From Acidimicrobiia bacterium (lineage in GTDB: Bacteria > Acidobacteriota > Terriglobia > Bryobacterales > Bryobacteraceae): a DNA stretch of 64,000 nucleotides. The position numbers were made by a program, and so were the translations under genes. The stretch spans positions 1-64,000 of the forward strand of contig VFZE01000003.1 of assembly GCA_016871315.1 (NCBI GenBank), given 5' to 3'. Shown in pieces: positions 1-7,197 of this stretch; the stretch's first letter is position 1; each line of letters starts with the position of its first letter. The notes below the pieces were generated by a model, which worked only from the letters and a program-made list of their open reading frames with translations, had not been told where the DNA came from and made no database searches.

Positions 1-53
1 TTCATCACCCGCTCCATCTCTCTGACAGGCCAAGGGTTGTTTATTGTCTTCAC
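1..53 (-). CDS. Transposase N-terminus (partial, runs off window)
   Basis: A minus-strand frame opens with GTG at 53-51 and continues past base 1. It encodes a short peptide ending in REMERVMK, which resembles the first residues of ISNCY-type transposases (RERVMKVQE...). Only 17 codons are visible. It lies just inside the repeat units at 80-118, as expected for the first gene of an IS. An alternative start is the ATG at 17-15. The identification depends on sequence outside the window. Confidence 0.3.
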   Translation of the reverse strand, partial: MKTINNPWPVREMERVM

Positions 54-119
54 AACCCCTTCTGTCGTCAGTTCGAAGCGGACAATTCACGTGTCAACTC
101 CACCGGACAACTCACATGC
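1..119 (-). mobile_element. End of an insertion sequence (partial)
   Basis: The first 119 bases resemble the terminus of an insertion sequence whose body lies outside the window. Two near-identical units, GGACAATTCACGTG (80-93) and GGACAACTCACATG (105-118), are spaced like multiple transposase-binding repeats at an IS end. A short reading frame with transposase-like start runs leftward off the window from position 53. Family assignment (ISNCY- or IS21-like) is recollection of similar termini, not demonstrated here. Confidence 0.4.
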
Positions 120-182
120 TATTAACATTGCCGGGCGGTCGCTTATGGGTTGAGCAAGGCTGGCTGAATTGCATCCTCGGGG

Positions 183-752
183 TCAAACCAGTGCCAGCCA
201 TGCCGGAGGCGGATTCTTCCGTAGAGCCACGCGGCCGTTCTTCGCCTGCAGAACAAGCTCGGGCGGTCCCCCGACCGCGCTATTGTCGTAAACCCACAGA
301 TTGTCTATCTCTTCGACAGCTCTGCGGAGGTTCCGTATGCTCGCGTCGTGAATTCGACGCAGTGTCGCTTCGGAAGCGCTGTGACCGCCTGTGTCGGCAC
401 GAGCTTTGACTCGCTCCAGGTGCATGCCGAAGTTCTGAAGCGCTAGGTAGCGCATTTCAGCGGTAAACCCAGCTGACTTTGCCAGCCGGAGTTGTTCGAA
501 AGTCACATCGCTTCGCAGAGTTGTCTCGATCGCGAAGCTCTCTCTCCGCTTGATTCGTTCGATTACGAATTCCTCGAATTCACAGTTCACTCGTTCACGA
601 ATGGCTCGAGGAAGTGCGGCGTAAGATCCGGCGTTGAGGTCCGCGGCGCGATCATCTGCATTGAAGTACGCCACACCGAAGGTTGACACAGGAAATGCGG
701 TGGACTTGCCGCCGCCGGGAGGGCCGGCGACTATGATCATCTTGGGCCGCAT
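183..752 (-). CDS. Zeta-toxin-like P-loop kinase
   Basis: A 189-residue single-domain P-loop protein. The Walker A motif GPPGGGKST is at residues 10-18, followed by FNADD (about 30-34) and the AIETTLRS segment (about 74-81); this motif order is typical of zeta-toxin and zeta-like kinases, which phosphorylate UDP-sugars or other small substrates in the cytoplasm. It is shorter than classical zeta toxins (about 280 residues). Its ATG overlaps the stop of the small gene upstream by one base (TAATG), so the two are translationally coupled, the usual arrangement of a toxin-antitoxin pair. Base composition is less GC-rich than the flanking metabolic genes and the gene sits beside an IS end, which suggests acquisition. 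It could instead be a housekeeping zeta-like ATPase. Confidence 0.65.
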   Translation of the reverse strand: MRPKMIIVAGPPGGGKSTAFPVSTFGVAYFNADDRAADLNAGSYAALPRAIRERVNCEFEEFVIERIKRRESFAIETTLRSDVTFEQLRLAKSAGFTAEMRYLALQNFGMHLERVKARADTGGHSASEATLRRIHDASIRNLRRAVEEIDNLWVYDNSAVGGPPELVLQAKNGRVALRKNPPPAWLALV

Positions 753-946
753 TAGCCGCCGAAGTCGCGGTCGGCGTCCTCTTGCATGTCAGCGGGCAGG
801 TCTTGGCGGACCCGCCGACCTTGATCGTCTATGATGCCCTTCCGCTGAAGCTCCTCTGTCGCCACCTTTACACGCCCTACGGCAGCATCATAGTGTAGGT
901 CTTCAGCCAGCGCCTCGCTCTTGGCGGGGATCTTCAAAGGTGCCAT
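752..946 (-). CDS. Small protein upstream of zeta-like kinase, possible antitoxin
   Basis: A 64-residue charged protein (MAPLKIPAKSEALAE at the start) with no recognised domain. It ends in TAA sharing one base with the ATG of the zeta-like kinase, and no other gene lies between. Size, charge and coupling suggest the antitoxin of the pair, but its sequence does not obviously resemble the epsilon antitoxin, so this is inference from position. No strong ribosome-binding site was identified. Confidence 0.45.
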   Translation of the reverse strand: MAPLKIPAKSEALAEDLHYDAAVGRVKVATEELQRKGIIDDQGRRVRQDLPADMQEDADRDFGG

Positions 947-952
947 CTCTAT

Positions 953-1023
953 TCATTCTATACCCCACTGTGTCCTCAAGCTTCGCCGCTCTTCGAACCG
1001 GCACAGCCCATCCCACGTCCGCG
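953..1023 (-). pseudogene. Remnant of a second PQQ-propeller gene 3' end
   Basis: On the minus strand, bases 1020-988 encode RTWDGLCRFEE, matching RTSEGLYRFEE at the C-terminus of the intact PQQ-propeller gene (stop at 1356) in the same orientation. At DNA level the two segments agree at about 32 of 39 aligned positions. The copy has no upstream propeller sequence and reads through past the original stop. It looks like the surviving tail of a paralogue or partial duplication, disrupted when the neighbouring small genes arrived. Confidence 0.4.
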
Positions 1024-1101
1024 GAAAAAGCCTGAGTGATGTTCGGCATCGCCTCTCACGAAATGCCCGCATCACCCGACTAGTAACATGGAACGAACGA
1101 T

Positions 1102-1339
1102 ATGACTCTCCACGAAATGATGGCGGACTCCGCAAATGGCTTTGCAGATCTATCCCTCAATGTCGTGAGCCTGCAGAGCGAACGTATTGTGATGAAGCTC
1201 TTCTGCGATGCGGCCGGACGAGGAAAACTATGCCGAGTTCTACCTCAACATTGATGTTAAGGAATCATCTGTGGAGTTCCATGAAAGGCATGCAGACTAT
1301 CGGCGTTCGGTCGTTCTGTGTTTGGCTAACGTAACATGA
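1102..1339 (+). pseudogene. Frameshifted small gene, function unknown
   Basis: Two overlapping plus-strand frames look coding. The first starts at ATG 1102 (MTLHEMMADSANGFADLSLN...) and runs to TGA at 1252-1254. The second, one frame over, is open through the ATG at 1208 (MRPDEENYAEFYLNIDVKES...) to TGA at 1337-1339. Neither has a recognised domain. Together they would give an approximately 79-residue acidic protein if a one-base shift near 1200-1215 were repaired. Either a degraded gene or two overlapping small genes; a frameshift is preferred because the amino-acid composition is protein-like up to the crossover in one frame and after it in the other. Confidence 0.35.
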
Positions 1340-1355
1340 CCGGGATCTTTGCGGC

Positions 1356-2732
1356 TCACTGCCCCTCCTCGAACCGGTACAGCCCCTCCGACGTGCGCAG
1401 ATAGACCTGCCCTCCGCTGAGCGCGGGTGTTGCGTGAATCGCTTCGTCCAGTTCATTCACCGCCAGCACTTCCCATTCGCGCCCTGCCTTCACCACCGCC
1501 ACTTTCCCGTCCTCATTGGCGAAGTAGATCTTGCCTTCCGCCGCAACCGGCGAGGAGGAGTAGCCGCCCAGCGCGCCCGTGATTCGGCGCTCTTCGATGA
1601 TCCTTCCCGATGCCGCAGCGAGCGTCAGCAGGATTCCGCCGTTGCGCACGACGTAGACGATCCCTTCCAATACGAGCGGCGACGGGATCACGCTGTTCAG
1701 CGCCTTCGGCGTGCGCCACAACTCCCGCGCGCGAAGCTTGCCGCCTTCCATCTCCACCCGAATCGCCATCACTCCGTTGTGTCCGAGAATCCCCTGCTGC
1801 CGCTCGTCCCATTCCTCGCGGTCCACAATCATGTCGCGGTTGCCGTTGTACTTGGCCATCGAGCGCAGAAAGGCATCATCGCCGTACTCCTCCGGCTGGA
1901 GCTTGCCATCTTTGTTCTTATCCAGCCGTTCCAGCCGCGATGAGAAAGGCGGAGGCTCCTCGTTACCGTAGCCGAAGTAGTACAGCGTGCCGTCCACCAG
2001 CACGGGCGAGGCGACAATCGCCGGGCTGATGCCTGAAAGCGTTGCCGCGCGTTCGCCCCTCTTCACGCCATGCGCGCCAAACAGCCCGCGGCTCACCGTA
2101 AGCAAAAGCCCATCTCCGAACAGCAGCGGCGTTGCCCATCCTTCGCCCTCCTCGCGCGGGGTCTTCCACTTCATCTCGCCGTTGCGCGCGGAAAAGCCGG
2201 CGATGAAGGAGTTCTCCAATTGATCGGCCAGCATCACCACCGTGTCCCCAGCCAGCACCGGCGAGCCGCCCAGCCCCATCGACACCGTCCACGGACCCAG
2301 CGGGGCCTTCCACCGCATTTTGCCCGCGCCGTCATAGGAGACCAGCCCGTAATCCTTGAAGAACGCGTAGACGTTCTCCCCGTCTGTGACCGGCGAAAGC
2401 GCCGCCGCGTGATTCAGCCGGTTCCCACGCTCCTGCCGCGGCTGCGTCTCAAACCGCTCCCATAGCAGTTTCCCGCGCGCGCGGTCGAAACACTGCGTGT
2501 AGAGCTTGCCATCGTCCGCTCCGGTAAGGAACACGCGAGTCCTGGTCAGCACCGGCGACGACTTGCCCGGCCGCCCCGCGGCGCGCCATGCCATGTTCTT
2601 GCCCTTCCCGAACACAACCGGGAAGCCCTTGTCCGCGGACACGCCGCTTCCGTTGGGGCCGCGGAAACGGTTCCAGGACTCCGCCTGCGCCGCCACGCAG
2701 GCAAGCAAAACCGCCCAACCGAGCAGCTTCAC
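1356..2732 (-). CDS. Exported PQQ-binding-like beta-propeller protein with EF-hand
   Basis: A 458-residue propeller protein of the PQQ/BamB-like type: repeated blade motifs such as DGLLLTVSRG, DGTLYYFGYG and SGGQVYLRT, and the family opening WNRFRGPNGSGVS. A calcium-binding EF-hand insert (DKNKDGKLQPEE, about residues 271-282) interrupts the blades. The start chosen is GTG at 2732, which gives a signal peptide (KLLGWAVLLACVAAQA) and overlaps the upstream stop as GTGA; the ATG at 2834 would lie deep inside the upstream gene. Such proteins are usual in Acidobacteria and Planctomycetes and are exported; a substrate cannot be named. It is last in an operon with an amidohydrolase and an enolase-superfamily enzyme, so a role in extracytoplasmic sugar or acid oxidation is possible but unproven. 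Confidence 0.8.
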   Translation of the reverse strand: MKLLGWAVLLACVAAQAESWNRFRGPNGSGVSADKGFPVVFGKGKNMAWRAAGRPGKSSPVLTRTRVFLTGADDGKLYTQCFDRARGKLLWERFETQPRQERGNRLNHAAALSPVTDGENVYAFFKDYGLVSYDGAGKMRWKAPLGPWTVSMGLGGSPVLAGDTVVMLADQLENSFIAGFSARNGEMKWKTPREEGEGWATPLLFGDGLLLTVSRGLFGAHGVKRGERAATLSGISPAIVASPVLVDGTLYYFGYGNEEPPPFSSRLERLDKNKDGKLQPEEYGDDAFLRSMAKYNGNRDMIVDREEWDERQQGILGHNGVMAIRVEMEGGKLRARELWRTPKALNSVIPSPLVLEGIVYVVRNGGILLTLAAASGRIIEERRITGALGGYSSSPVAAEGKIYFANEDGKVAVVKAGREWEVLAVNELDEAIHATPALSGGQVYLRTSEGLYRFEEGQ

Positions 2733-3973
2733 TTCCGCCAGGCCTTCTTCTGATAGGGAAACTTCTTCCAGTCCGCCGCCGCACGCCCGTTCCGGTCCCA
2801 GGCCACGCGCCCCTTGCGTAGCGTCAGCTCGCACACGATGTTCTGCGCGCCCGCATAGGAGGCGCCCGCCGAATCGATAAATCCGTAGCTGCCCTTATCG
2901 ACGCGCAGCACCGCGAGGTCGGCTTCCGCGCCCACGCTCAAGTGGCCCAGCTCCGGCCGCTTGATCTGCCGCGCCGGATTCCAAGTCGACATCGCGACCA
3001 CTTCATGCAACGGCGAGCCCAGATTCAGAATCTTCGACATCGTGTTCGCCATGTCCTTCATCCCCGCGTTCATGCTGCCGGTATGCAAATCAGTGGAAAT
3101 CGAATCGGGCATGAAGCCCTGCTTCATCGCGGGTTCCGCGACGTACCAGTAGAAGCTCCCGGCGCCGTGCCCGACATCGAAGAACACGCCGCGCTTGCGC
3201 GCCGCGATCATTGCCGGATTCACCTTGCCGCCTTCGAGCAGCTCCTCACGGTGGCCCGAATAGCAGTGCGTATAGATGTCCCCGGCGCGCAGCTTATCCA
3301 ACAAGAGAGTGGACAGGTTGCGGACCTGGTTGAGATAGCCGAAGTCGATCATCACCGGCATGTCCACGGCTTTGCCCGCCGCCACGGCCTTTTCCACCGA
3401 CTCCCACCCCGGCCCCGCGTAGTGCGCCGACTTGAAGCCGACGATCACGTCGCGGTTCGCCTTGGCCATTGCCGCCGCCGCTTCCGCATCGAGTTGCTTC
3501 GGATCATCCTCCTGCCCGGTCCCCATCCCCGCCGCGACGATGTTCAGCAGCGCCAGCACGCGCGTTTGTGCCTTCTCAATCACCTGCTTGCGGAACGCCG
3601 GGAACGTCTTCACGCCGGAAGTGCCCGCGTCGACAACGGTGGTCACGCCGCTGCGGAAGGAGAAGGCGTCGGCCTGCACGTTGGAGTCGCGGTCCAGCCC
3701 GGGCATCCCGGGCCGCGGATAGACATGCACGTGAATATCGATCAGCCCCGGCGTCACGTACAGCCCGCCCGCCTGCACCAGCTTCTTTGCCTCCGCCGCC
3801 GGAATCGCCGCTGCCACGCGCGCGATCTTACCCTGCGCGATGGCGACATCCATCACCGCGTTGATGTTGTTCTTTGGATCGATGACGTGCCCGCCTTTGA
3901 TCAACAGGTCATACGGCTGGGCGGAGAGCATCGCCGAGGCCACTGCCAAGAGTGCTGTCAAGCGGATCATCAT
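2729..3973 (-). CDS. Exported amidohydrolase/deacetylase family metallohydrolase
   Basis: A 414-residue amidohydrolase-superfamily enzyme with an N-terminal signal peptide (MMIRLTALLAVASAMLSAQ). The metal-binding HxH is at residues 81-83 in GLIDIHVHVYP, and the later STDLHTGSMN segment matches the C-terminal metal site of dihydroorotase-like deacetylases. The strand-turn KGGHVIDP at the start and DLAVLRVDKG near the end form the usual beta-sandwich. Members hydrolyse cyclic amides or N-acetyl groups; the substrate is not evident. It sits 6 bases after the dehydratase-like gene and overlaps the PQQ-propeller gene by 4 bases, indicating one transcript. Confidence 0.82.
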   Translation of the reverse strand: MMIRLTALLAVASAMLSAQPYDLLIKGGHVIDPKNNINAVMDVAIAQGKIARVAAAIPAAEAKKLVQAGGLYVTPGLIDIHVHVYPRPGMPGLDRDSNVQADAFSFRSGVTTVVDAGTSGVKTFPAFRKQVIEKAQTRVLALLNIVAAGMGTGQEDDPKQLDAEAAAAMAKANRDVIVGFKSAHYAGPGWESVEKAVAAGKAVDMPVMIDFGYLNQVRNLSTLLLDKLRAGDIYTHCYSGHREELLEGGKVNPAMIAARKRGVFFDVGHGAGSFYWYVAEPAMKQGFMPDSISTDLHTGSMNAGMKDMANTMSKILNLGSPLHEVVAMSTWNPARQIKRPELGHLSVGAEADLAVLRVDKGSYGFIDSAGASYAGAQNIVCELTLRKGRVAWDRNGRAAADWKKFPYQKKAWRK

Positions 3974-3979
3974 TTCCTC

Positions 3980-5206
3980 CTACCAGTTCGTCACCGACCC
4001 ATCCGGCCGCTTGTACAGCGGGATCGGCTGCGAGTATTGCGTGTACTCGCCCACCATTTTCAGTTTCGAAGTATCCAGCTCGACACCGAGCCCCGGCCGC
4101 GAGTTCGGCCACATCTTGCCGTCCTTGAAGTCGAACGCCTTCGGCAGGTGCGGCAGGTTCCAGCTTCCGTCGCCGCGCACTTCCATCAGCGCAGCGCCGG
4201 AACTGGCGCACAGCACGTGCACCAGCGCCGTCTGCGCGATCGGGCCGGTGAAGTGTGGGGTCAGGCCGACATAGTGCGTCTCGCAAAGCGCCGCGATCTT
4301 CATCATCTCCGTGATGCCTCCGGTATTGGGCAGCGTGACGCGCAGGAAATCCAGCAGGTGCTGCTCGACCAGCTCGTTCAAGTCCCATTTATCGGCGAAA
4401 TGTTCGCCGACGGCCAGCGGCACCTTCACCATCTGGCGGATCGATTTGTAGACCGCCTTGTTCTCGCTGCGCACAATGTCTTCGCAGAACAGCGGCTTCA
4501 AGGGCTCCAGCGCCTGCGACAGCCGGACGGCGTCGGCGAAATCGACGCGCGTGTGATAGTCGATCGCCCAGTCGCCGTCCGGACCGACGCCTTCGCGGAT
4601 CTGCTTGCACTCCTCGACAGTCCGGTCCACCATGCGCCGGTTGTCGAAGACCGCCCCGTTCTGTCCGGCGCCGGCGAGGCCGGTGCGGAAGGCCCGGAAC
4701 CCTGCCTGCATGCAGGCGCGCGCCGTGTCGCGCAGGTTGCCTTTGTTGGGAAAACCGGTGGAATAGCACTCGATGTAGTCGCGCGTGCGGCCGCCCAGCA
4801 GTTCCCACACGGGAACGTCGAGCGCCTTGCCCTTGATGTCCCAAAGCGCCATGTCGATGCCGCCCTGCGCGTGGATCTTCTCGCGTCCGGGCGGGTAAAA
4901 GTAGGCGCGGTACATGTGCTGCCAGAGATGCTCGATGCGGGAGGGGTCCTGGCCGATAATCAGCTCGGCGCACTGCTTCACCGAATCGGCCATGCCGCCC
5001 TCGCCGATACCGGTGATGCCGGCGTCGGTCTCCACCGTGATGACGTGCATGCTTTGGTTGAAGATGGGGCGCGAATCGGGGTTTTCATAGAAACGCACGC
5101 GTGTTATCTTCATCTTCTTCAAGGCGGCGTTGGCCTTGGCGAGCAGGGCGGAGCCGGCGATAGCGGCCTGAAGAGAGGCTTTGAGGAAGGATCTGCGGGA
5201 AAGCAT
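3980..5206 (-). CDS. Tat-exported mandelate racemase/muconate lactonizing family dehydratase
   Basis: An enolase-superfamily protein of 408 residues with a twin-arginine signal (LSRRSFLKASLQAAIAGSAL). Metal ligands and catalytic residues follow the galactonate/mannonate dehydratase pattern: D216 and H218 (IDYHTR), E242 (FCEDIV), E268 and H269 (AVGEHF), and H318 (LTPHFTGP). The family removes water from acid sugars such as galactonate. Export is common for this family in Solibacter-type genomes although the E. coli enzymes are cytoplasmic. It is first gene of a three-gene minus-strand operon and is divergent from the HTH regulator at 5288, which might control it. The exact acid-sugar substrate is not determined. 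Confidence 0.83.
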   Translation of the reverse strand: MLSRRSFLKASLQAAIAGSALLAKANAALKKMKITRVRFYENPDSRPIFNQSMHVITVETDAGITGIGEGGMADSVKQCAELIIGQDPSRIEHLWQHMYRAYFYPPGREKIHAQGGIDMALWDIKGKALDVPVWELLGGRTRDYIECYSTGFPNKGNLRDTARACMQAGFRAFRTGLAGAGQNGAVFDNRRMVDRTVEECKQIREGVGPDGDWAIDYHTRVDFADAVRLSQALEPLKPLFCEDIVRSENKAVYKSIRQMVKVPLAVGEHFADKWDLNELVEQHLLDFLRVTLPNTGGITEMMKIAALCETHYVGLTPHFTGPIAQTALVHVLCASSGAALMEVRGDGSWNLPHLPKAFDFKDGKMWPNSRPGLGVELDTSKLKMVGEYTQYSQPIPLYKRPDGSVTNW

Positions 5207-5249
5207 GGGGTCAAGATATCACTTCGGAGAACCGAATACAAAAACATTC

Positions 5250-5278
5250 TTGACAAATACCACTTTCGGTGGTTCAAT
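5250..5278 (+). promoter_or_regulatory. Sigma70-type promoter of the HTH-SRPBCC operon
   Basis: TTGACA at 5250-5255 and TTCAAT at 5273-5278, separated by 17 bases. The spacer contains a short dyad, ACCAC-TTTCG-GTGGT, placed where a repressor would block RNA polymerase; autoregulation by the downstream HTH protein is plausible. Transcription would start only a few bases before the ATG at 5288 and there is no Shine-Dalgarno sequence, so the transcript may be leaderless. Confidence 0.55.
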
Positions 5279-5287
5279 AGCAATCAG

Positions 5288-5914
5288 ATGCCGGCCACCC
5301 AAGCAGTGGAACTCATCCGCGACCCCGCCAAGGCCGTCGCGATCCTCCAGCCTCCGAGGCTGGAGATTCTCCAGCGCCTAGGGGAAGAGGACTCGGCGTC
5401 GGGCATCGCCCGCCAGATGGAGCTGCCGCGCCAGCAAGTCAACTACCACCTCCGGGAACTGGAAAAGCAGGGCTTCATCGAGTTTGTGGAGGAGCGGCGC
5501 AAGGGGAACTGTGTCGAGCGGGTTGTACGGGCGACGGCCCGCACATACCTCATCAGTCCCGAAGCACTCGGCCGGCTGGGCCACACCGCAGAGCAGCGGC
5601 GCGACCGTGTCTCGGCGGCCTATCTTGTGTCGGCCGCCGCACGCGCCATTCGCGACCTTGCCGTGCTCGGCGTGCGCTCGGCGCGCGCGGGCAAGCGGCT
5701 GGCCACGCTGACGCTGGAAACCGAAGTGCGCTTCGCCACGCCGGAATCCCGCAACGCATTTGCCGAAGAGCTGGCCACAACGCTCGCGCAGCTGGCCGCC
5801 AAATATCACGACGAGAAAGCCCCGGGCAGCCGCGCGTTCCGCTTCCTCATCGGGGGCTATCCGGTTATCACCAAGAAGGAGGAAGACTCGGGCGCCACCG
5901 CCCGTCTCACATAG
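5288..5914 (+). CDS. Winged-helix (ArsR-like) transcriptional regulator
   Basis: A 208-residue cytoplasmic regulator. Residues about 18-75 form a winged helix of the ArsR/HTH_20 type (PPRLEILQRLGEEDSASGIA, then QQVNYHLRELEKQGFIEFV, the recognition helix and wing). The C-terminal half has no recognised ligand motif. The start is the ATG at 5288, directly after the promoter; the frame stays open far upstream but that part is antisense to real genes. The SRPBCC gene follows after three bases. Pairs of ArsR-type repressor and SRPBCC protein are common, and the pair here probably responds to an unknown hydrophobic ligand. Control of the divergent dehydratase operon is possible. Confidence 0.8.
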   Translation: MPATQAVELIRDPAKAVAILQPPRLEILQRLGEEDSASGIARQMELPRQQVNYHLRELEKQGFIEFVEERRKGNCVERVVRATARTYLISPEALGRLGHTAEQRRDRVSAAYLVSAAARAIRDLAVLGVRSARAGKRLATLTLETEVRFATPESRNAFAEELATTLAQLAAKYHDEKAPGSRAFRFLIGGYPVITKKEEDSGATARLT

Positions 5915-5917
5915 ATC

Positions 5918-6688
5918 ATGAGCAGCCGAAAACACGACTTTTCGATCGCAATCGACGCCCCCATCGAGTTGGTCTGGAAGGCAATCAGCGAAGGCGAGGA
6001 GATCACGAAGTGGTTCGCGCCCGATGCGCGCGTCACGCCCGGCGAAGGCGGCTCGCTGTGGCTTAGCTGGGGTCCCGGCATGGAAGGAGAGTCGAAGATC
6101 TCCATCTGGGAACCCGGCCACCGCTTCCAGACATTGGAAGGTCCCGCCGAGTCGCCCAAGACCGTCGACTACATTCTCGAATCCAAGGGCGGCAAGACGA
6201 TCCTGCGCCTGGTCCACTCCGGCTTCGGCGCGGAAGCCAATTTCGACGATGAATATGAGGCCACTTATGGCGGCTGGCTCACCTTCCTCGCCATGCTCAA
6301 ACACGGCCTGGAGAATCACGCCGGCCAGCCGGCGCGCAACGTCACCGCCTTCCAGTTCATCGCCGGAAAGAAAGCGGAAGCCTGGAAGCGGCTCACCGAA
6401 GCCATCGAGCTGCAGCCGCCCGCCGCGGAGCTGACAGAGCAGTCCCGCTACCGCGCAACGCTACAAGGCGAAGTGCTCACCGGCATCGTGGTGCGCTACC
6501 CGAAGCCAGGCTACCTCTGCCTGGAGGTGGAAGGCTCCCGTCCCGGCCTGCTCTCGCTGTTCGTCGAAAACTGTGGCGGACAGTGCGGCGTCACCGTGAC
6601 GCGCGTTGTCTTCGGAGCAAACGCACAGGCGCCAGACATCACCGGCTTCCTGCAGTCGCAATTTCCCGCCGCCGGAGCAAACGCATGA
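5918..6688 (+). CDS. SRPBCC (AHSA1-type) domain protein
   Basis: A 256-residue protein. Residues 1-145 are an AHSA1-type SRPBCC (START-like) domain: FSIAIDAPIELVWKAISEGE, the KWFAPDARVTPGEGG loop and the terminal GWLTFLAMLKHGLE helix. These cavity proteins bind hydrophobic ligands. The remaining ~110 residues look like a degenerate second copy of the fold without clear motifs. It follows the regulator by three bases and its TGA overlaps the next start as ATGA, so the three genes form one operon. Confidence 0.8.
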   Translation: MSSRKHDFSIAIDAPIELVWKAISEGEEITKWFAPDARVTPGEGGSLWLSWGPGMEGESKISIWEPGHRFQTLEGPAESPKTVDYILESKGGKTILRLVHSGFGAEANFDDEYEATYGGWLTFLAMLKHGLENHAGQPARNVTAFQFIAGKKAEAWKRLTEAIELQPPAAELTEQSRYRATLQGEVLTGIVVRYPKPGYLCLEVEGSRPGLLSLFVENCGGQCGVTVTRVVFGANAQAPDITGFLQSQFPAAGANA

Positions 6689-7194
6689 AAAAGCTGGCCA
6701 GATGGATCCTCTACCTTCTCGGCGGCATCGCCGCCCTTGCCGGTCTGATGGTCGTAATCGGCCTGTTCGTCAGCCCCGATGTGGAAGCCGCCGTCAGTAT
6801 CGACATCGCCTCGCCACCGGAGCGAGTCTGGGAAATGGTGGCCGAAATGGAGAATCTGCCGCGCTGGTCCTCCGAGATCTCCTCCGCCGAGCAGATTGGC
6901 GAAAACCCCAAGCGCTACCGCGTCTCAGGCGCAGGCGGCGACGCCGAGTACGAAATCATCTCCGCGGAACCGCCCCGCCGCCTCGTCGCCCGCATGACAT
7001 CCTCCTCCTTCAACGTCACCGGCAACTGGGACCTCGCCATCGAACCGGCCGGGCAGGGAAGCCGCATCCGGGTGCGCATGAAGATGAATATCGGCAATCC
7101 GCTGTTCCGCTTTTTCTCGCTCTTCATGGACGTCGGCGAGCAGGAGCGCAAAACGCTCGAATCGCTGAAAGCCTACCTGGAAAAAGGAACCTAG
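6685..7194 (+). CDS. Membrane-anchored SRPBCC family protein
   Basis: A 169-residue protein with an N-terminal membrane segment (about residues 7-29, ILYLLGGIAALAGLMVVIGL) followed by a polyketide-cyclase/SRPBCC domain (VSIDIASPPERVWEMVAEME, WSSEI, then a C-terminal helix). Ligand-binding rather than catalytic function is usual. The ATG at 6685 overlaps the previous stop by four bases, which fixes the start; longer upstream frames are shadows. Third gene of the regulator-SRPBCC operon. Confidence 0.78.
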   Translation: MKKLARWILYLLGGIAALAGLMVVIGLFVSPDVEAAVSIDIASPPERVWEMVAEMENLPRWSSEISSAEQIGENPKRYRVSGAGGDAEYEIISAEPPRRLVARMTSSSFNVTGNWDLAIEPAGQGSRIRVRMKMNIGNPLFRFFSLFMDVGEQERKTLESLKAYLEKGT

Positions 7195-7197
7195 CAT

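Noticed and set aside
44-409. 121-codon plus-strand frame at the left edge
   Set aside because: Covers the IS end and the antisense of the zeta-like gene; no protein-like pattern.
2942-5287. Open frame continuing upstream of the HTH regulator (about 780 extra codons)
   Set aside because: Antisense to the intact amidohydrolase and dehydratase genes; Arg/His/Leu-rich shadow translation caused by high GC. Real start is ATG 5288.
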